Source of the DNA: Pyxidicoccus caerfyrddinensis
Lineage (GTDB): Bacteria > Myxococcota > Myxococcia > Myxococcales > Myxococcaceae
Direction: 5' to 3'
DNA: 64,000 nt
Assembly: GCF_010894405.1 (NCBI RefSeq)
Contig: NZ_JAAIYA010000014.1
Span: forward strand, 1 to 64,000
Shown: positions 28,751-37,189 of the stretch, piece after piece
Layout: every line of letters starts with the position of its first letter
Position numbering within the stretch: position 1 is the stretch's first letter
The notes under the pieces: model-generated
Seen by the model: only the letters and a program-made list of their open reading frames with translations
Databases searched by the model: none
What the model was told of the DNA's origin: nothing
Program-made: the position numbers and the translations under genes

Positions 28751-29150
28751 CGCTCGCCAGGTCCCGCCGTCCGGCCCACCGGCCCACCCGGTGGTACGGA
28801 GGACGGAGCGGCTTCCCCTCCCCCGGGTGCCCGCTGGCGCGGACCCCATGTCGCGGGGCAACGTGCCCACTCCCGAGGGGCCATGCAGTCCCACGCCGCC
28901 TGCCTGTCCGCTCTCCGGGGAGGCGGCGCGGGCCCCGCTCATGGACGGGATTCACGCGACTCACAGGTGGTTTTGCCAGCCCCGAAAAAGCAGGACAGAC
29001 GGGCGGGCGTCCCCGCGAAACCCTTGTTACACAGGGCAGGTAATTCGTTACCTTACTTTCCGCCTTCCGGCATAAACGCGTTGACTCGACGGTTTGCGCG
29101 TGCCCAAGGTGGGCGGCGTTTGCCCCAGTCAACACAGCGGGTGTCGCAAC
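28751..29150. other. 400-base divergent promoter region between the two RND transporters
   Basis: No gene seen. The portion from about 28960 to 29095 is AT-richer than its surroundings and holds the inverted repeat listed at 29038-29053. Confidence 0.5.
29038..29053. promoter_or_regulatory. Candidate operator palindrome AGGTAA-N4-TTACCT
   Basis: AGGTAATTCGTTACCT is a perfect 6+6 inverted repeat with a four-base centre, in the AT-rich part of the divergent promoter region, 98 bases before the ATG at 29151. Such sites often bind dimeric repressors. As RNA it would form a small UUCG-capped hairpin. Confidence 0.35.
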
Positions 29151-31625
29151 ATGGATGAGAAGCGTTGGTCGGAGCGTTTCGAGGGGGCGATGGGACGCCT
29201 GGCCGCACGGAACCACCGGCGGCCCCTTCAGGCCCTGCTGTTGACGCTGGTGCTGACGGTGGCGGGGCTCTTCTTCGCTCGGACGCTGTCGCTGAACGCG
29301 GACTTCGTGGGCCTGCTGCCCAAGAACTTCCCGTCCGTGCAGGACATCGACAAGCTGCGCAAGCGCTTCGGTGGCCAGGGCAACGTGGTGGTGGTGGGCA
29401 TGGGCGCGGAGCCCGAGGCCCTCAAGCGCTTCGCGGATGACCTGGCGCCCAAGCTGGCGGCGCTGCCGGAGCTCCGCTACGTGTCGCACCAGCGGCCGAG
29501 CGCCTTCTTCGACGAGCACGCGCTGTACTACGTCGACCTCCCGGACCTGAAGACCATCCAGGAGCGCATCGACGCGCGGATGACGTGGGAGAAGGAGCAG
29601 GCCAACCCGCTCTTCGTGCGGCTGGATGACGCGCCTCCGCCGTCCGTGGACTTCTCCGACATCGAGCAGAAGTACACCGGCCGCGCCAACCAGCGCCTCT
29701 CCGGCCAGGGAGACCTCTACTACCTGGACACGACGGAGCGCATGGTGGTGCTGATGGCGAAGCCCCGGGGCAGCGCCGCGGACCTGAACTACTCGAAGAA
29801 GGTGGTGGGCCAGGTGGAGGACTTCCTGGCCACGCAGGACCTGTCGAAGTACGGGCCGGGCTTCAAGACGGCGGTGACGGGCACCTTCAAGAAGAAGATC
29901 GACCAGCAGCGCGTCATCGTCAGCGATTTGGCGAGCGCGTCCACGCTGGCCATGGTGCTGCTGCTGGCGTACCTGGCCTTCCACTTCCGCAGCGCACTGG
30001 CGGTGGGCCTCACCATGCTGCCGGTGCTGGCGGGCCTGGCGTGGACGTACGGCTACGTGGGGCTGGCGTACGGGCAGGTGAATCTGCTCACCGGCTTCCT
30101 CGCGGCGGTGCTGGGCGGCCTGGGCGTGGAGCACGGCATCCACCTGTTGGGGCGCTACGGCACGCTGCGCTCGGAGGGGATGACGTCCGAGGCGGCGGTG
30201 GCGGAGTCCTTCCGGCACACCGGCTTCTCCGCGCTCATCTCCGCGCTGGTGGCGGCGCTGACGTTCCTCTCGCTGGCCATGTCGGAGTTCCGAGCGTTCC
30301 GTGAGTTCGGCGTCATCGCCGCGGTGGGCATGTTGGTGAGTGTGTTCTCGTACGTGCTCATCCTGCCGGCGCTGCTGGGGCTGGCGTCGCGCTTCGGGTG
30401 GACGCCGCGGGTGCACGAGAGCTCGGCGGGGCCGCTGGGCCTGCTGGCGCGGTGGCTGCCGCGCTCGTACCGGGGCGTGGGGCTGGTGGTGGGCGCGGGC
30501 GTGCTGGTGCTCGTGTCGCAGGCGTACCGCGTGTCCTTCAACTACGACTCGCGCTCGCTGGAGGACTACAAGCAGGCGTCGGCGGTGCTGGACCAGAAGG
30601 TGAACAACATCCTCGGCTACTCGCAGACGCCGGTGGTGGTGTTGACGGACTCGCTGGACATGGAGCGCGAGGTGGTGCGCCAGCTGGAGGCGCGCAAGGC
30701 GGCGCGGGGCAAGGACTCCACCATCGACTTCGTGGGCGCGCTGGAGGACCTGGTGCCGCGGCAGCAGGCGGAGAAGCAGCAGGTGCTCCAGGCGATTGCG
30801 TCCAAGCTGGGCAAGCTGGACCCGGAGCGGCTGCCGGCGGACACGCGCGCCACGCTGACGCGCGCGCTGCACATGGCGGCGGCGAAGCCCTTCACGCAGG
30901 AGCAGCTGCCGACGAGCGTGCGCCACCAGTTCGAGAGCCTGGATGGGAGCACGGGCGGCGTGGTGCTGGTGTACGCGGGCGGAGTGAGTCTGTCGGACGG
31001 TGAGGGCACGCGGCGCTTCGCGAAGGAGGTGCGCGGCCTGCAGATGCCGGACGGCAGTCAGGTGTCCGCGGCGGGCGAGGCGCTCATCCTGGCGGACATC
31101 CTGGACATGGTGTCGCGCGAGGGACCGCGCATCCTGGTGGCGGCGGTGCTGAGCGTGCTCGCGGCGATGTGGCTGACGCTGGGCAAGCTGCGCACGGCGC
31201 TCATCTGCATGTTGCCCACTCTGCTGTCCGTCATCGGGCTGGTGGGCCTGATGTCGGTGCTGGGCCTGCAGTTCAACTACCTGAACATCATGGTGCTGCC
31301 GGTGCTGATTGGCACCACGGTGGACGCGGGCGTGCACCTGGTGCAGCGGCTGGGCGAGCCGGGCGCGGACTTCATCTCCGTGTATGGCGAGACGGGCCGG
31401 GCAATTACAGGCGGCCTGCTGACGAGCGCCATCGGCTTCGTGGCGCTGATTCTCGCGAAGCACCCGGGCCTCAACTCGATTGGAGACCTGGCCAACCTGG
31501 GCTTTGGCATCAACCTGGTCATCGTGCTGCTCGGCTTCCCGTCGCTGCTGCTGCTGGTGGAGCGCTGGCGGCGCCGGCACGGCACCACGCCGGAGACGCC
31601 CGAGGAGCCCGCGCCCGAGGCGTGA
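29151..31625 (+). CDS. RND-superfamily (MMPL / HpnN-like) membrane transporter, paralogue of 26225-28750
   Basis: 824 residues from ATG 29151. It matches the divergent neighbour along its whole length: start RRPLQALLLTLVLTVAGLFF, first periplasmic domain SLNADFVGLLPKNFPSVQDI, LGVEHGIHLLGRYGTLRSEG, second domain FNYDSRSLEDYKQASAVLD with LGYSQTPVVVLTDS, and LIGTTVDAGVHLVQRLGEPG. Twelve membrane helices are expected. The shared residues are spread evenly, so this is an old duplication rather than a recent one. A small lipoprotein gene follows 92 bases downstream. Cargo unknown; lipids or hopanoid-like molecules are the family precedent. Confidence 0.85.
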   Translation: MDEKRWSERFEGAMGRLAARNHRRPLQALLLTLVLTVAGLFFARTLSLNADFVGLLPKNFPSVQDIDKLRKRFGGQGNVVVVGMGAEPEALKRFADDLAPKLAALPELRYVSHQRPSAFFDEHALYYVDLPDLKTIQERIDARMTWEKEQANPLFVRLDDAPPPSVDFSDIEQKYTGRANQRLSGQGDLYYLDTTERMVVLMAKPRGSAADLNYSKKVVGQVEDFLATQDLSKYGPGFKTAVTGTFKKKIDQQRVIVSDLASASTLAMVLLLAYLAFHFRSALAVGLTMLPVLAGLAWTYGYVGLAYGQVNLLTGFLAAVLGGLGVEHGIHLLGRYGTLRSEGMTSEAAVAESFRHTGFSALISALVAALTFLSLAMSEFRAFREFGVIAAVGMLVSVFSYVLILPALLGLASRFGWTPRVHESSAGPLGLLARWLPRSYRGVGLVVGAGVLVLVSQAYRVSFNYDSRSLEDYKQASAVLDQKVNNILGYSQTPVVVLTDSLDMEREVVRQLEARKAARGKDSTIDFVGALEDLVPRQQAEKQQVLQAIASKLGKLDPERLPADTRATLTRALHMAAAKPFTQEQLPTSVRHQFESLDGSTGGVVLVYAGGVSLSDGEGTRRFAKEVRGLQMPDGSQVSAAGEALILADILDMVSREGPRILVAAVLSVLAAMWLTLGKLRTALICMLPTLLSVIGLVGLMSVLGLQFNYLNIMVLPVLIGTTVDAGVHLVQRLGEPGADFISVYGETGRAITGGLLTSAIGFVALILAKHPGLNSIGDLANLGFGINLVIVLLGFPSLLLLVERWRRRHGTTPETPEEPAPEA

Positions 31626-31717
31626 GCCGTTGGCTGACTCCCGGTGTCCTGGCTATGAAGCGCCATGAGGCCGCCGCGCCTGATGCGGCGGCCCCGAGCG
31701 AGACGGAAGGAAGAGCC

Positions 31718-31990
31718 ATGACGCAGGGAATGATGCGGAGCGCGGGTCGTCGGTGGCTGGTGGCGGCGGTGCTGCTGGCCGCCGCGGGCTGCAGCCACGG
31801 GAGCAAGAAGGACAAGCAGGGCGACGTGCGCTGTGCGGAGTCGCGAGACCTCACGTGCGTCACCGGTGAGAGCTGCACCCTGGACCGCGACCGCGGCTGC
31901 GAGGTGTGCCGGTGCTCCCCGGCCGACGCGCTCACGCCCACGGACAACCGGCGGCCCGAGGCGATGCAGCCGACCCAGTTCGGGCGGTAG
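31718..31990 (+). CDS. Small Cys-containing lipoprotein
   Basis: 90 residues from ATG 31718, with GGAAGGAAG upstream. The signal (RRWLVAAVLLAAAGC) ends in a good lipobox AAGC. The mature ~65 residues contain six further cysteines in the middle (RCAESRDLTCVTGESCTLDRDRGCEVCRC), arranged like a small disulfide knot, then a Pro/Arg tail. It follows the RND transporter by 92 bases and may be its periplasmic accessory, but nothing in the sequence proves it. Confidence 0.6.
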   Translation: MTQGMMRSAGRRWLVAAVLLAAAGCSHGSKKDKQGDVRCAESRDLTCVTGESCTLDRDRGCEVCRCSPADALTPTDNRRPEAMQPTQFGR

Positions 31991-31997
31991 TCGCGGG

Positions 31998-33044
31998 CTA
32001 GCGGGCCTCGGCCGCCGACTCGGTGGTGCCGGGCCGCTGGAAGGCGCCGTCCATGGCCATGGCGTCATGGACCCGGGCGGCGATTTCGAACGAGTGCAGT
32101 CGCGCGGCGTGGTCGAAAATCTGGCCCGTCACCATCAGCTCGTCCGCGCCGGTCCGCTCGATGAAGGCCTCCAGTCCGCGGCGCACCGTGGACGGCGAGC
32201 CGATGACGGTGCACGAGAACATGTGCTCCAGGAACGTGCGCTCGGCTTCCGTCCAGCGTCCCTCCATGCTGTCCACGGGCGGCTGGAGCGGGCCCGGGGT
32301 GCCACGGTGCAGGTTGATGAAGGCCTGCTGGAGCGAGGTGGCCAGCCGCTGTGCCTCCGCGTCCGTGTCCGCCGCGAAGACGTTGAGGCCGAGCATGGCG
32401 TACGGCTTCTGGAGCGACGCGGACGGCTTGAAGTTCGCCCGGTAGAGGTGCAGCGCCTGCATCATCTGGTCGGGCGCGAAGTGCGAAGCGAAGGCGAAGG
32501 GCAGGCCGAGCGCCGCCGCGAGCTGCGCGCTGAAGGTGCTGGAGCCGAGGAGCCACAGGGGCACCCGCAGCCCCGCGCCCGGTACCGCGCGCACGGCCTG
32601 CTGCGGCGTGGCGGGCTCGAACCAGGCCTGCAGCTCCATGACGTCCTGCGGGAAGCTCTCCGCGCTGCTCATCAAGTCGCGGCGCAGGGCGCGGGCGGTG
32701 CGCTGGTCGGTGCCCGGCGCGCGCCCCAGGCCCAGGTCGATGCGGCCGGGGAAGAGGGCCTCCAGCGTGCCGAACTGCTCGGCGATGATGAGCGGCGCGT
32801 GGTTGGGGAGCATGACGCCGCCCGCGCCGATGCGAAGGGTGGAGGTGCCGCTGGCCACGTGGCAGATGACCACCGAGGTCGCCGCGCTGGCGATGCCCGT
32901 CATGTTGTGGTGCTCGGCCAGCCAGAAGCGCTTGAAGCCCCACCGCTCCGCGTGCTGGGCCAGGTCCAGCGTGTTGCGGAGGGCCTGACCGGCGTCACTG
33001 CCCTGGGGGATGGGGGAGAGGTCGAGGACGGAAAAGGGAATCAT
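31998..33044 (-). CDS. Luciferase-like (LLM) flavin-dependent oxidoreductase
   Basis: 348 residues from ATG 33044. The start [47 protein letters not shown] is typical of the YhbW-like LLM subgroup, as are [59 protein letters not shown] and the closing [16 protein letters not shown]-barrel fold using reduced flavin is expected. The substrate is unknown. It converges with the small lipoprotein gene, the two stops being seven bases apart. Confidence 0.9.
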   Translation of the reverse strand: MIPFSVLDLSPIPQGSDAGQALRNTLDLAQHAERWGFKRFWLAEHHNMTGIASAATSVVICHVASGTSTLRIGAGGVMLPNHAPLIIAEQFGTLEALFPGRIDLGLGRAPGTDQRTARALRRDLMSSAESFPQDVMELQAWFEPATPQQAVRAVPGAGLRVPLWLLGSSTFSAQLAAALGLPFAFASHFAPDQMMQALHLYRANFKPSASLQKPYAMLGLNVFAADTDAEAQRLATSLQQAFINLHRGTPGPLQPPVDSMEGRWTEAERTFLEHMFSCTVIGSPSTVRRGLEAFIERTGADELMVTGQIFDHAARLHSFEIAARVHDAMAMDGAFQRPGTTESAAEAR

Positions 33045-33159
33045 GGCCGTTACCTTTTGGCTGGAGCCGCTCTCTAACACCGGGGAGGAGCGAGCGCAGG
33101 CCGTTGTTCGGCGGCTCCCTTCGGTTTCGAGGAACGGTTCACTCCAAGGTAGCCATCGC

Positions 33160-33996
33160 TCAGCAGAGGAGCGGGTAGTCCGCCGGGCGGATGAGCAGCC
33201 GCCACCGGCCCCCGTCGCGGAACAGGAGCCCGGGCACGGCCTGCGCCTTCAGGCCCACGCGCACCAGGTGCACCTCCTGGACGCCGGAGCGGAGCGTGGC
33301 GACCCACGCGGTGGTGGGCTCTGCGTACTCGGCAAAGCTGGCGAAGAGGAGCTGCTGCTTCGCGTACAGGAGCGAGGCGCCCGGGCAGGTGAGACGGGTG
33401 AAGGGAGGCTGCTGCTCCTGGCGGCAGTCCGTGAGCTGGAAGGGCGGGGCGAAGAAGCCCACGCCGCCCTGCCGCTCCTCGAGCACCGCGCTGGCGTCGC
33501 CGTGAGACACCCAGCGGTAGGCCAGGGGGAGCAGACCCTCGGGGAGGGACGTGGCGGGAGTGCTCTCGTCCACGGGCACCTGGAACTCCTTCGCGGCCCA
33601 CTGCTTCGCGGTGGGGGCCTTCTCGGGCTTGCCGGGGGGCGGGGTGCTCAGCGTCCCCTCGACTCGCCCCGCCAGGGCGGCGAGCCCTTCTCCGACGTCG
33701 GCCGTGCCGGGCTCCTGTGTGTAGACGCCCACGGTGTGGCACGTGGGCCGCCCGGAGTCGCACAGGTCGGCGCAGACGGCTTCGACGCGCTGGAAGCGGG
33801 CTGGAGCCAGGCCCTTCTTCCCGAGGAGCGTCATGACCTCGAGCCGGGACGCCACGCCTTCCGGCGCTGCTTCACCGAGGACGACGCGGAACGTTCGGCC
33901 GTGCTGGTCCTCCAGGGAATAGGGCGCGGTCCACCGCTCGGCAGCGGAGGCAGCGAGCGAGGTGAGCGTGAGTCCGAGCATCAGGGCGTTGCGCAT
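33160..33996 (-). CDS. Secreted protein, function unknown
   Basis: 278 residues from ATG 33996 with GGAGGA upstream. [20 protein letters not shown] is a Sec signal peptide. The mature protein has paired cysteines ([26 protein letters not shown]) and a beta-rich pattern ([49 protein letters not shown]). No catalytic motif or family is recognised. It is divergent from the flavoprotein at 34149 with a 152-base shared promoter region. Confidence 0.65.
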   Translation of the reverse strand: MRNALMLGLTLTSLAASAAERWTAPYSLEDQHGRTFRVVLGEAAPEGVASRLEVMTLLGKKGLAPARFQRVEAVCADLCDSGRPTCHTVGVYTQEPGTADVGEGLAALAGRVEGTLSTPPPGKPEKAPTAKQWAAKEFQVPVDESTPATSLPEGLLPLAYRWVSHGDASAVLEERQGGVGFFAPPFQLTDCRQEQQPPFTRLTCPGASLLYAKQQLLFASFAEYAEPTTAWVATLRSGVQEVHLVRVGLKAQAVPGLLFRDGGRWRLLIRPADYPLLC

Positions 33997-34148
33997 GACG
34001 TCCTCCGGAAGCCGGCACAGGTTGCAAGGGGTGTTCCCACGCGGAGGAGGACGCCACCGTGGCCGGAGGGCCGCACACCCGAGGATCCGCCGATTCCGAG
34101 CGAAGCCACGCCCTCCCGCGCCGGCGGGCAGGCGAATAGCCATTGGGT

Positions 34149-35069
34149 ATGACGACTCAGACGACGGACGTGGTGATTGTGGGTGGCGGTCCTGGGGGCT
34201 TGAGCGCGGCGCTGGTGCTGGGCCGTGCGCGCAAGAAGGTGCTCCTCTGCGACTCGGGCACGCCCCGGAACGAGGCGGCCGAGCACATCCAGGGCTTCGT
34301 CACCCGGGACGGCACGCCGCCGAAGGAGTTCCGCCGCATCGGCCGCGAGCAGCTCCGGCCCTACGACGTCGAGGTCCGCAACGTGCGGGTGGAGGGCATC
34401 GAGCGCATCGGCCCGCGCTTCCGTGTGCTGCTGGAGGGCGGCGGCACGGTGGACACGCGGCGCGTGGTGCTCGTCACGGGCATGGTGGACGTGCTGCCGG
34501 ACCTGCCCGGCTACAAGGAGCTGTGGGGCAAGGCCATCTTCCAGTGTCCCTACTGCCACGGCTGGGAGATTCAGGACCGGCAGTGGGGCGTGCTCGCGTC
34601 GTCGGAGCTGATGCTCGACTTCAGCATGTTCGTGACGGGCTGGACGCGCGACGTGGTGGTCTTCACCGAGGGGGCGCTCGTGGTGTCCGCGGACAAGCGG
34701 GCGCAGCTGGAGCGGGCGGGCGTTCGCCTGGAGGAGCGGCGCATCCGCCGGCTCGTGCCCACGGCGGAGGGAGACGCGCTGGCGTCGGTGGAGCTGGAGG
34801 ATGGGACGCGGGTGGAGCGGGAGTTCATCTTCGCCCGTCCGCCGCAGCGTCAGGTGGAGCTGGTGCAGCGGCTGGGGCTCGCGCTGGACGAGCAGGGCTT
34901 CGTCAAGGTGAACGAGTTCCAGGAGACGTCCATCCCCGGCATCTTCGCGGCAGGGGACCTCACGACGATGCTGCAGGGAGCGCTCATCGCGGCGTCGCAG
35001 GGGGCGATGGTGGGATACAAGATGAACCACACCCTGAACATGGAGTCCGCGGGCGTCAGTCATGGGTGA
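34149..35069 (+). CDS. Thioredoxin-reductase-like FAD/NAD(P) oxidoreductase
   Basis: 306 residues from ATG 34149 (a TTG two codons upstream is also possible). The FAD-binding GXGXXG motif (VVIVGGGPGGLSAALVLGRA) is at the N-terminus, CPYCHGWEI at ~138 is the redox-active dithiol of this family, and IPGIFAAGDLTT near residue 275 is the second FAD motif. The NAD(P) domain lacks a clean GXGXXG (VLASSELMLDFSMF), which suggests altered or lost pyridine-nucleotide use, as in dithiol oxidase relatives. The AraC gene starts eight bases before this stop, so the two are co-translated. Confidence 0.88.
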   Translation: MTTQTTDVVIVGGGPGGLSAALVLGRARKKVLLCDSGTPRNEAAEHIQGFVTRDGTPPKEFRRIGREQLRPYDVEVRNVRVEGIERIGPRFRVLLEGGGTVDTRRVVLVTGMVDVLPDLPGYKELWGKAIFQCPYCHGWEIQDRQWGVLASSELMLDFSMFVTGWTRDVVVFTEGALVVSADKRAQLERAGVRLEERRIRRLVPTAEGDALASVELEDGTRVEREFIFARPPQRQVELVQRLGLALDEQGFVKVNEFQETSIPGIFAAGDLTTMLQGALIAASQGAMVGYKMNHTLNMESAGVSHG

Positions 35070-36000
35070 CGTGGTTGAGCTCCGCGCACGGGCTCGCTAC
35101 GAAGGCCACATGCCCTCCGAGTCGTGCACCCCGAAGCACTTCGTTTCACAGACGCGGAGGGACTTCGAGCAGGGGCGGCTGCCCATCATGGTGGAGCGAC
35201 TGCAGGTGCGGGACTCGGGGATGCGAGGCCCCGCCGCCGTCCACACCTACGCGGTGGTGATGCTGGTGACGCGAGGCCAGTCCCGGGTGCGGCACGCGGG
35301 CGAGTTCGCGGTGCGCGCCGGGGACGTGCACCTCATTCCGCCCGGGGATCCGCATCGCGTGGGCGTGTCGGACGCGGAGGGCTGGGGGCTCGCCTTCCAT
35401 CCGGAGGTGCTCGGCGGTGCGGACGGCATGGGGGAGGGGGCGTCGCGGCTCGGGCCGTTGATGCGGGTGCGCCAGGGCTGTCACCCCGTGCTGCGGCCCA
35501 CGGCGGTGCAGCGCCGCCGGCTGCTGCGGTGGATGCGGCTGCTGGGAGAGGAGCTGGCGCACGCGGAGCGGGGCGGTGATGAGGCCGCGCTCGCGCTGCT
35601 GCGACTGGTGCTCATCGAGCTGGAGCGCATGTCGTCGCCCGCCGTCGCGCAGGAGTCGCCGTCGGTGGGACTGAGCCGCAAGGCGCTCACGTACATCGAG
35701 ACCCACTGCCTCGAGCCGCTGTCGCTCGCGAAGGTGGCCAGGGCGGTGGGCCGCTCGTCCGCGCACGTGGCGGGCGTGGTCCGTCAGGAGACGGGCCGCA
35801 CCGTGGGCGAGTGGATTCTGGAGTGCCGCATGGCCGAGGCTCGCCGCCGGCTGAGAGGCACGGACGAGCGCGTGGACATCATCGCCGAGCGCGTGGGCTA
35901 TGCGGACGTGACGCACTTCATCCGTTTGTTCCGCCGTGTGCACGGTGTCACTCCGGCAGCGTGGCGGCGCAGGGTGACGGTTTCTGAGACTCGAGAGTGA
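35062..36000 (+). CDS. AraC-family transcriptional regulator
   Basis: 312 residues from ATG 35062, overlapping the flavoprotein gene by eight bases. The N-terminus is a cupin-like sensing domain (HLIPPGDPHRVGVSDAEGWGLAFHPEVLG), and the C-terminal ~100 residues contain two helix-turn-helix units: LSLAKVARAVGRSSAHVAGVVRQ and VDIIAERVGYADVTHFIRLFRRV, closing with HGVTPAAWRRR. Coupling to the thioredoxin-reductase-like gene suggests it responds to the same redox or small-molecule cue and probably regulates this unit. Confidence 0.92.
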   Translation: MGDVVELRARARYEGHMPSESCTPKHFVSQTRRDFEQGRLPIMVERLQVRDSGMRGPAAVHTYAVVMLVTRGQSRVRHAGEFAVRAGDVHLIPPGDPHRVGVSDAEGWGLAFHPEVLGGADGMGEGASRLGPLMRVRQGCHPVLRPTAVQRRRLLRWMRLLGEELAHAERGGDEAALALLRLVLIELERMSSPAVAQESPSVGLSRKALTYIETHCLEPLSLAKVARAVGRSSAHVAGVVRQETGRTVGEWILECRMAEARRRLRGTDERVDIIAERVGYADVTHFIRLFRRVHGVTPAAWRRRVTVSETRE

Positions 36001-36082
36001 ATCATCTGGGCTGACACGCTCATGGGCCCGTCCGTGCCGCTCCTGCGCAACGGGCGAGAAGTCGCATGGGCAGGCTCACGCC

Positions 36083-36511
36083 CTACAACTCGCCAAGGAT
36101 TCGGCTGTTCCTGTCGATTGCGTAGGTGGCTCCGACATCCATGATGGGCGTTTCGAGTTCGATGCCGCATCTGGAGAATCTGGGGAGGATGCGGGCGAAG
36201 TAGAGGTCGTCGTTCGCCTTCAGCACGGTGATGTCATACGTGTCCCTTCGGGAGAGGCACTTCGCCAGTTGCTCATTTCGAGCCTCGGCCTTGGCGTCAG
36301 GCGGAAGAAACTCGTTCATCGCGACTTCGAGTGCCGCTGCGGTGGGGCCGTCCAGGTGAATGCCCTGCTCCATGGAATCCGGGAAGGAGATCCTGGCCGC
36401 TTCCTCTGGAGGCGCGCGCTCGGCTCTCTTGACCTTGTGGTAGCCAAGGAGTGAGCAGCCATTCATCAGGAGAGAGAGGCAGAGGATGGTGAGGGCGGGG
36501 GCGAACTTCAT
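36083..36511 (-). CDS. Small lipoprotein, function unknown
   Basis: 142 residues from ATG 36511; an ATG three codons upstream is less well placed for the GAGG site. The signal KFAPALTILCLSLLMNGCS has a lipobox-like MNGC. The mature part is charged and includes paired cysteines (LAKCLSRRDTYD and PRFSRCGIELETP). It starts 96 bases after the phosphatase gene on the same strand and might belong to the inositol-lipid transcript, although the gap is larger than any inside that operon. Confidence 0.55.
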   Translation of the reverse strand: MKFAPALTILCLSLLMNGCSLLGYHKVKRAERAPPEEAARISFPDSMEQGIHLDGPTAAALEVAMNEFLPPDAKAEARNEQLAKCLSRRDTYDITVLKANDDLYFARILPRFSRCGIELETPIMDVGATYAIDRNSRILGEL

Positions 36512-36607
36512 GAGAAGCATCCTCGGGGGATTGTGAGGAGCAGGGGCTTCCGAGGGCCCGCGCGAGCAGACAGCTTGCACCCATACGGCGCGCTGTCAGG
36601 CCTGAAG

Positions 36608-37189
36608 CTACGCCGCGCGCTCGCCCGTCCGGGACTTCCACGCCTCGACGAAGTCCGCGAGACCGCCGAGCTGCCGGTCATTCAGCGTGGACTGCCACCG
36701 CGCCTTGCGCAGCTCACGGTACGCGTCAGGCGCTTCCCAGCCGCGCGCCACCATGACGGCCAAGCCCATCAGCGGGCCCCGCCCTACGCCGTGCTCGCAG
36801 TGCGTGAAGAGGTGCCCGCCCTTCTCCACCCGGGGCAGTGCCCACTCCACGCCGCGCATCAACTGCTCCACCGACGGTGGGTAGCGGTCCGTCACCGGCA
36901 GGTGGAAGAATTCGATTCCCAGCGCCGCCAGCGCCTTCGCGTCGTCACAGCGCTCCGCGCGCAAATCAATCACCGCGGTAATGCCACGCGCCTTCAGCTC
37001 CGCGTACCGAGAGCGCGGCACGCCGCCGCCCACGTGGAGCCAGTCATTCACGCGCGACACGTTGAGGCCCTGTCCGGGCAGCTTCGTGGTCCACTCCACG
37101 CACCGCGCCACCGAACGCAGCACCTGCTTGCGCACCCAGCCTCTCACTCCCGGCACATGGTGCACGTCGCGGAGCAGCGACACGCTCAC
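36608..37189 (-). CDS. Dual-specificity-type phosphatase (candidate phosphatidylinositol-phosphate phosphatase)
   Basis: 193 residues from GTG 37189, whose start overlaps the upstream stop by four bases. The Cys-phosphatase signature is HCEHGVGRGP with nucleophile C131 and R137; D101 in VTDRYPPS is the likely general acid. The fold start WLHVGGGVPRSRYAELKARGITAVIDLRAE is typical of small dual-specificity phosphatases, some of which (PTPMT1-like) act on phospholipid head groups. Last gene of the inositol-lipid operon: its position suggests that it removes the phosphate from phosphatidylinositol phosphate to give phosphatidylinositol. Protein dephosphorylation cannot be excluded from sequence. 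Confidence 0.82.
   Translation of the reverse strand: MSVSLLRDVHHVPGVRGWVRKQVLRSVARCVEWTTKLPGQGLNVSRVNDWLHVGGGVPRSRYAELKARGITAVIDLRAERCDDAKALAALGIEFFHLPVTDRYPPSVEQLMRGVEWALPRVEKGGHLFTHCEHGVGRGPLMGLAVMVARGWEAPDAYRELRKARWQSTLNDRQLGGLADFVEAWKSRTGERAA

Noticed and set aside
27576-31580. Very long minus-strand open frame of over 1300 codons opposite the plus-strand RND transporter
   Set aside because: The opposite strand and other frame hold the two real RND genes with all motifs. This frame is Arg/His/Gln-rich and extends only because stop codons are rare at this GC content.
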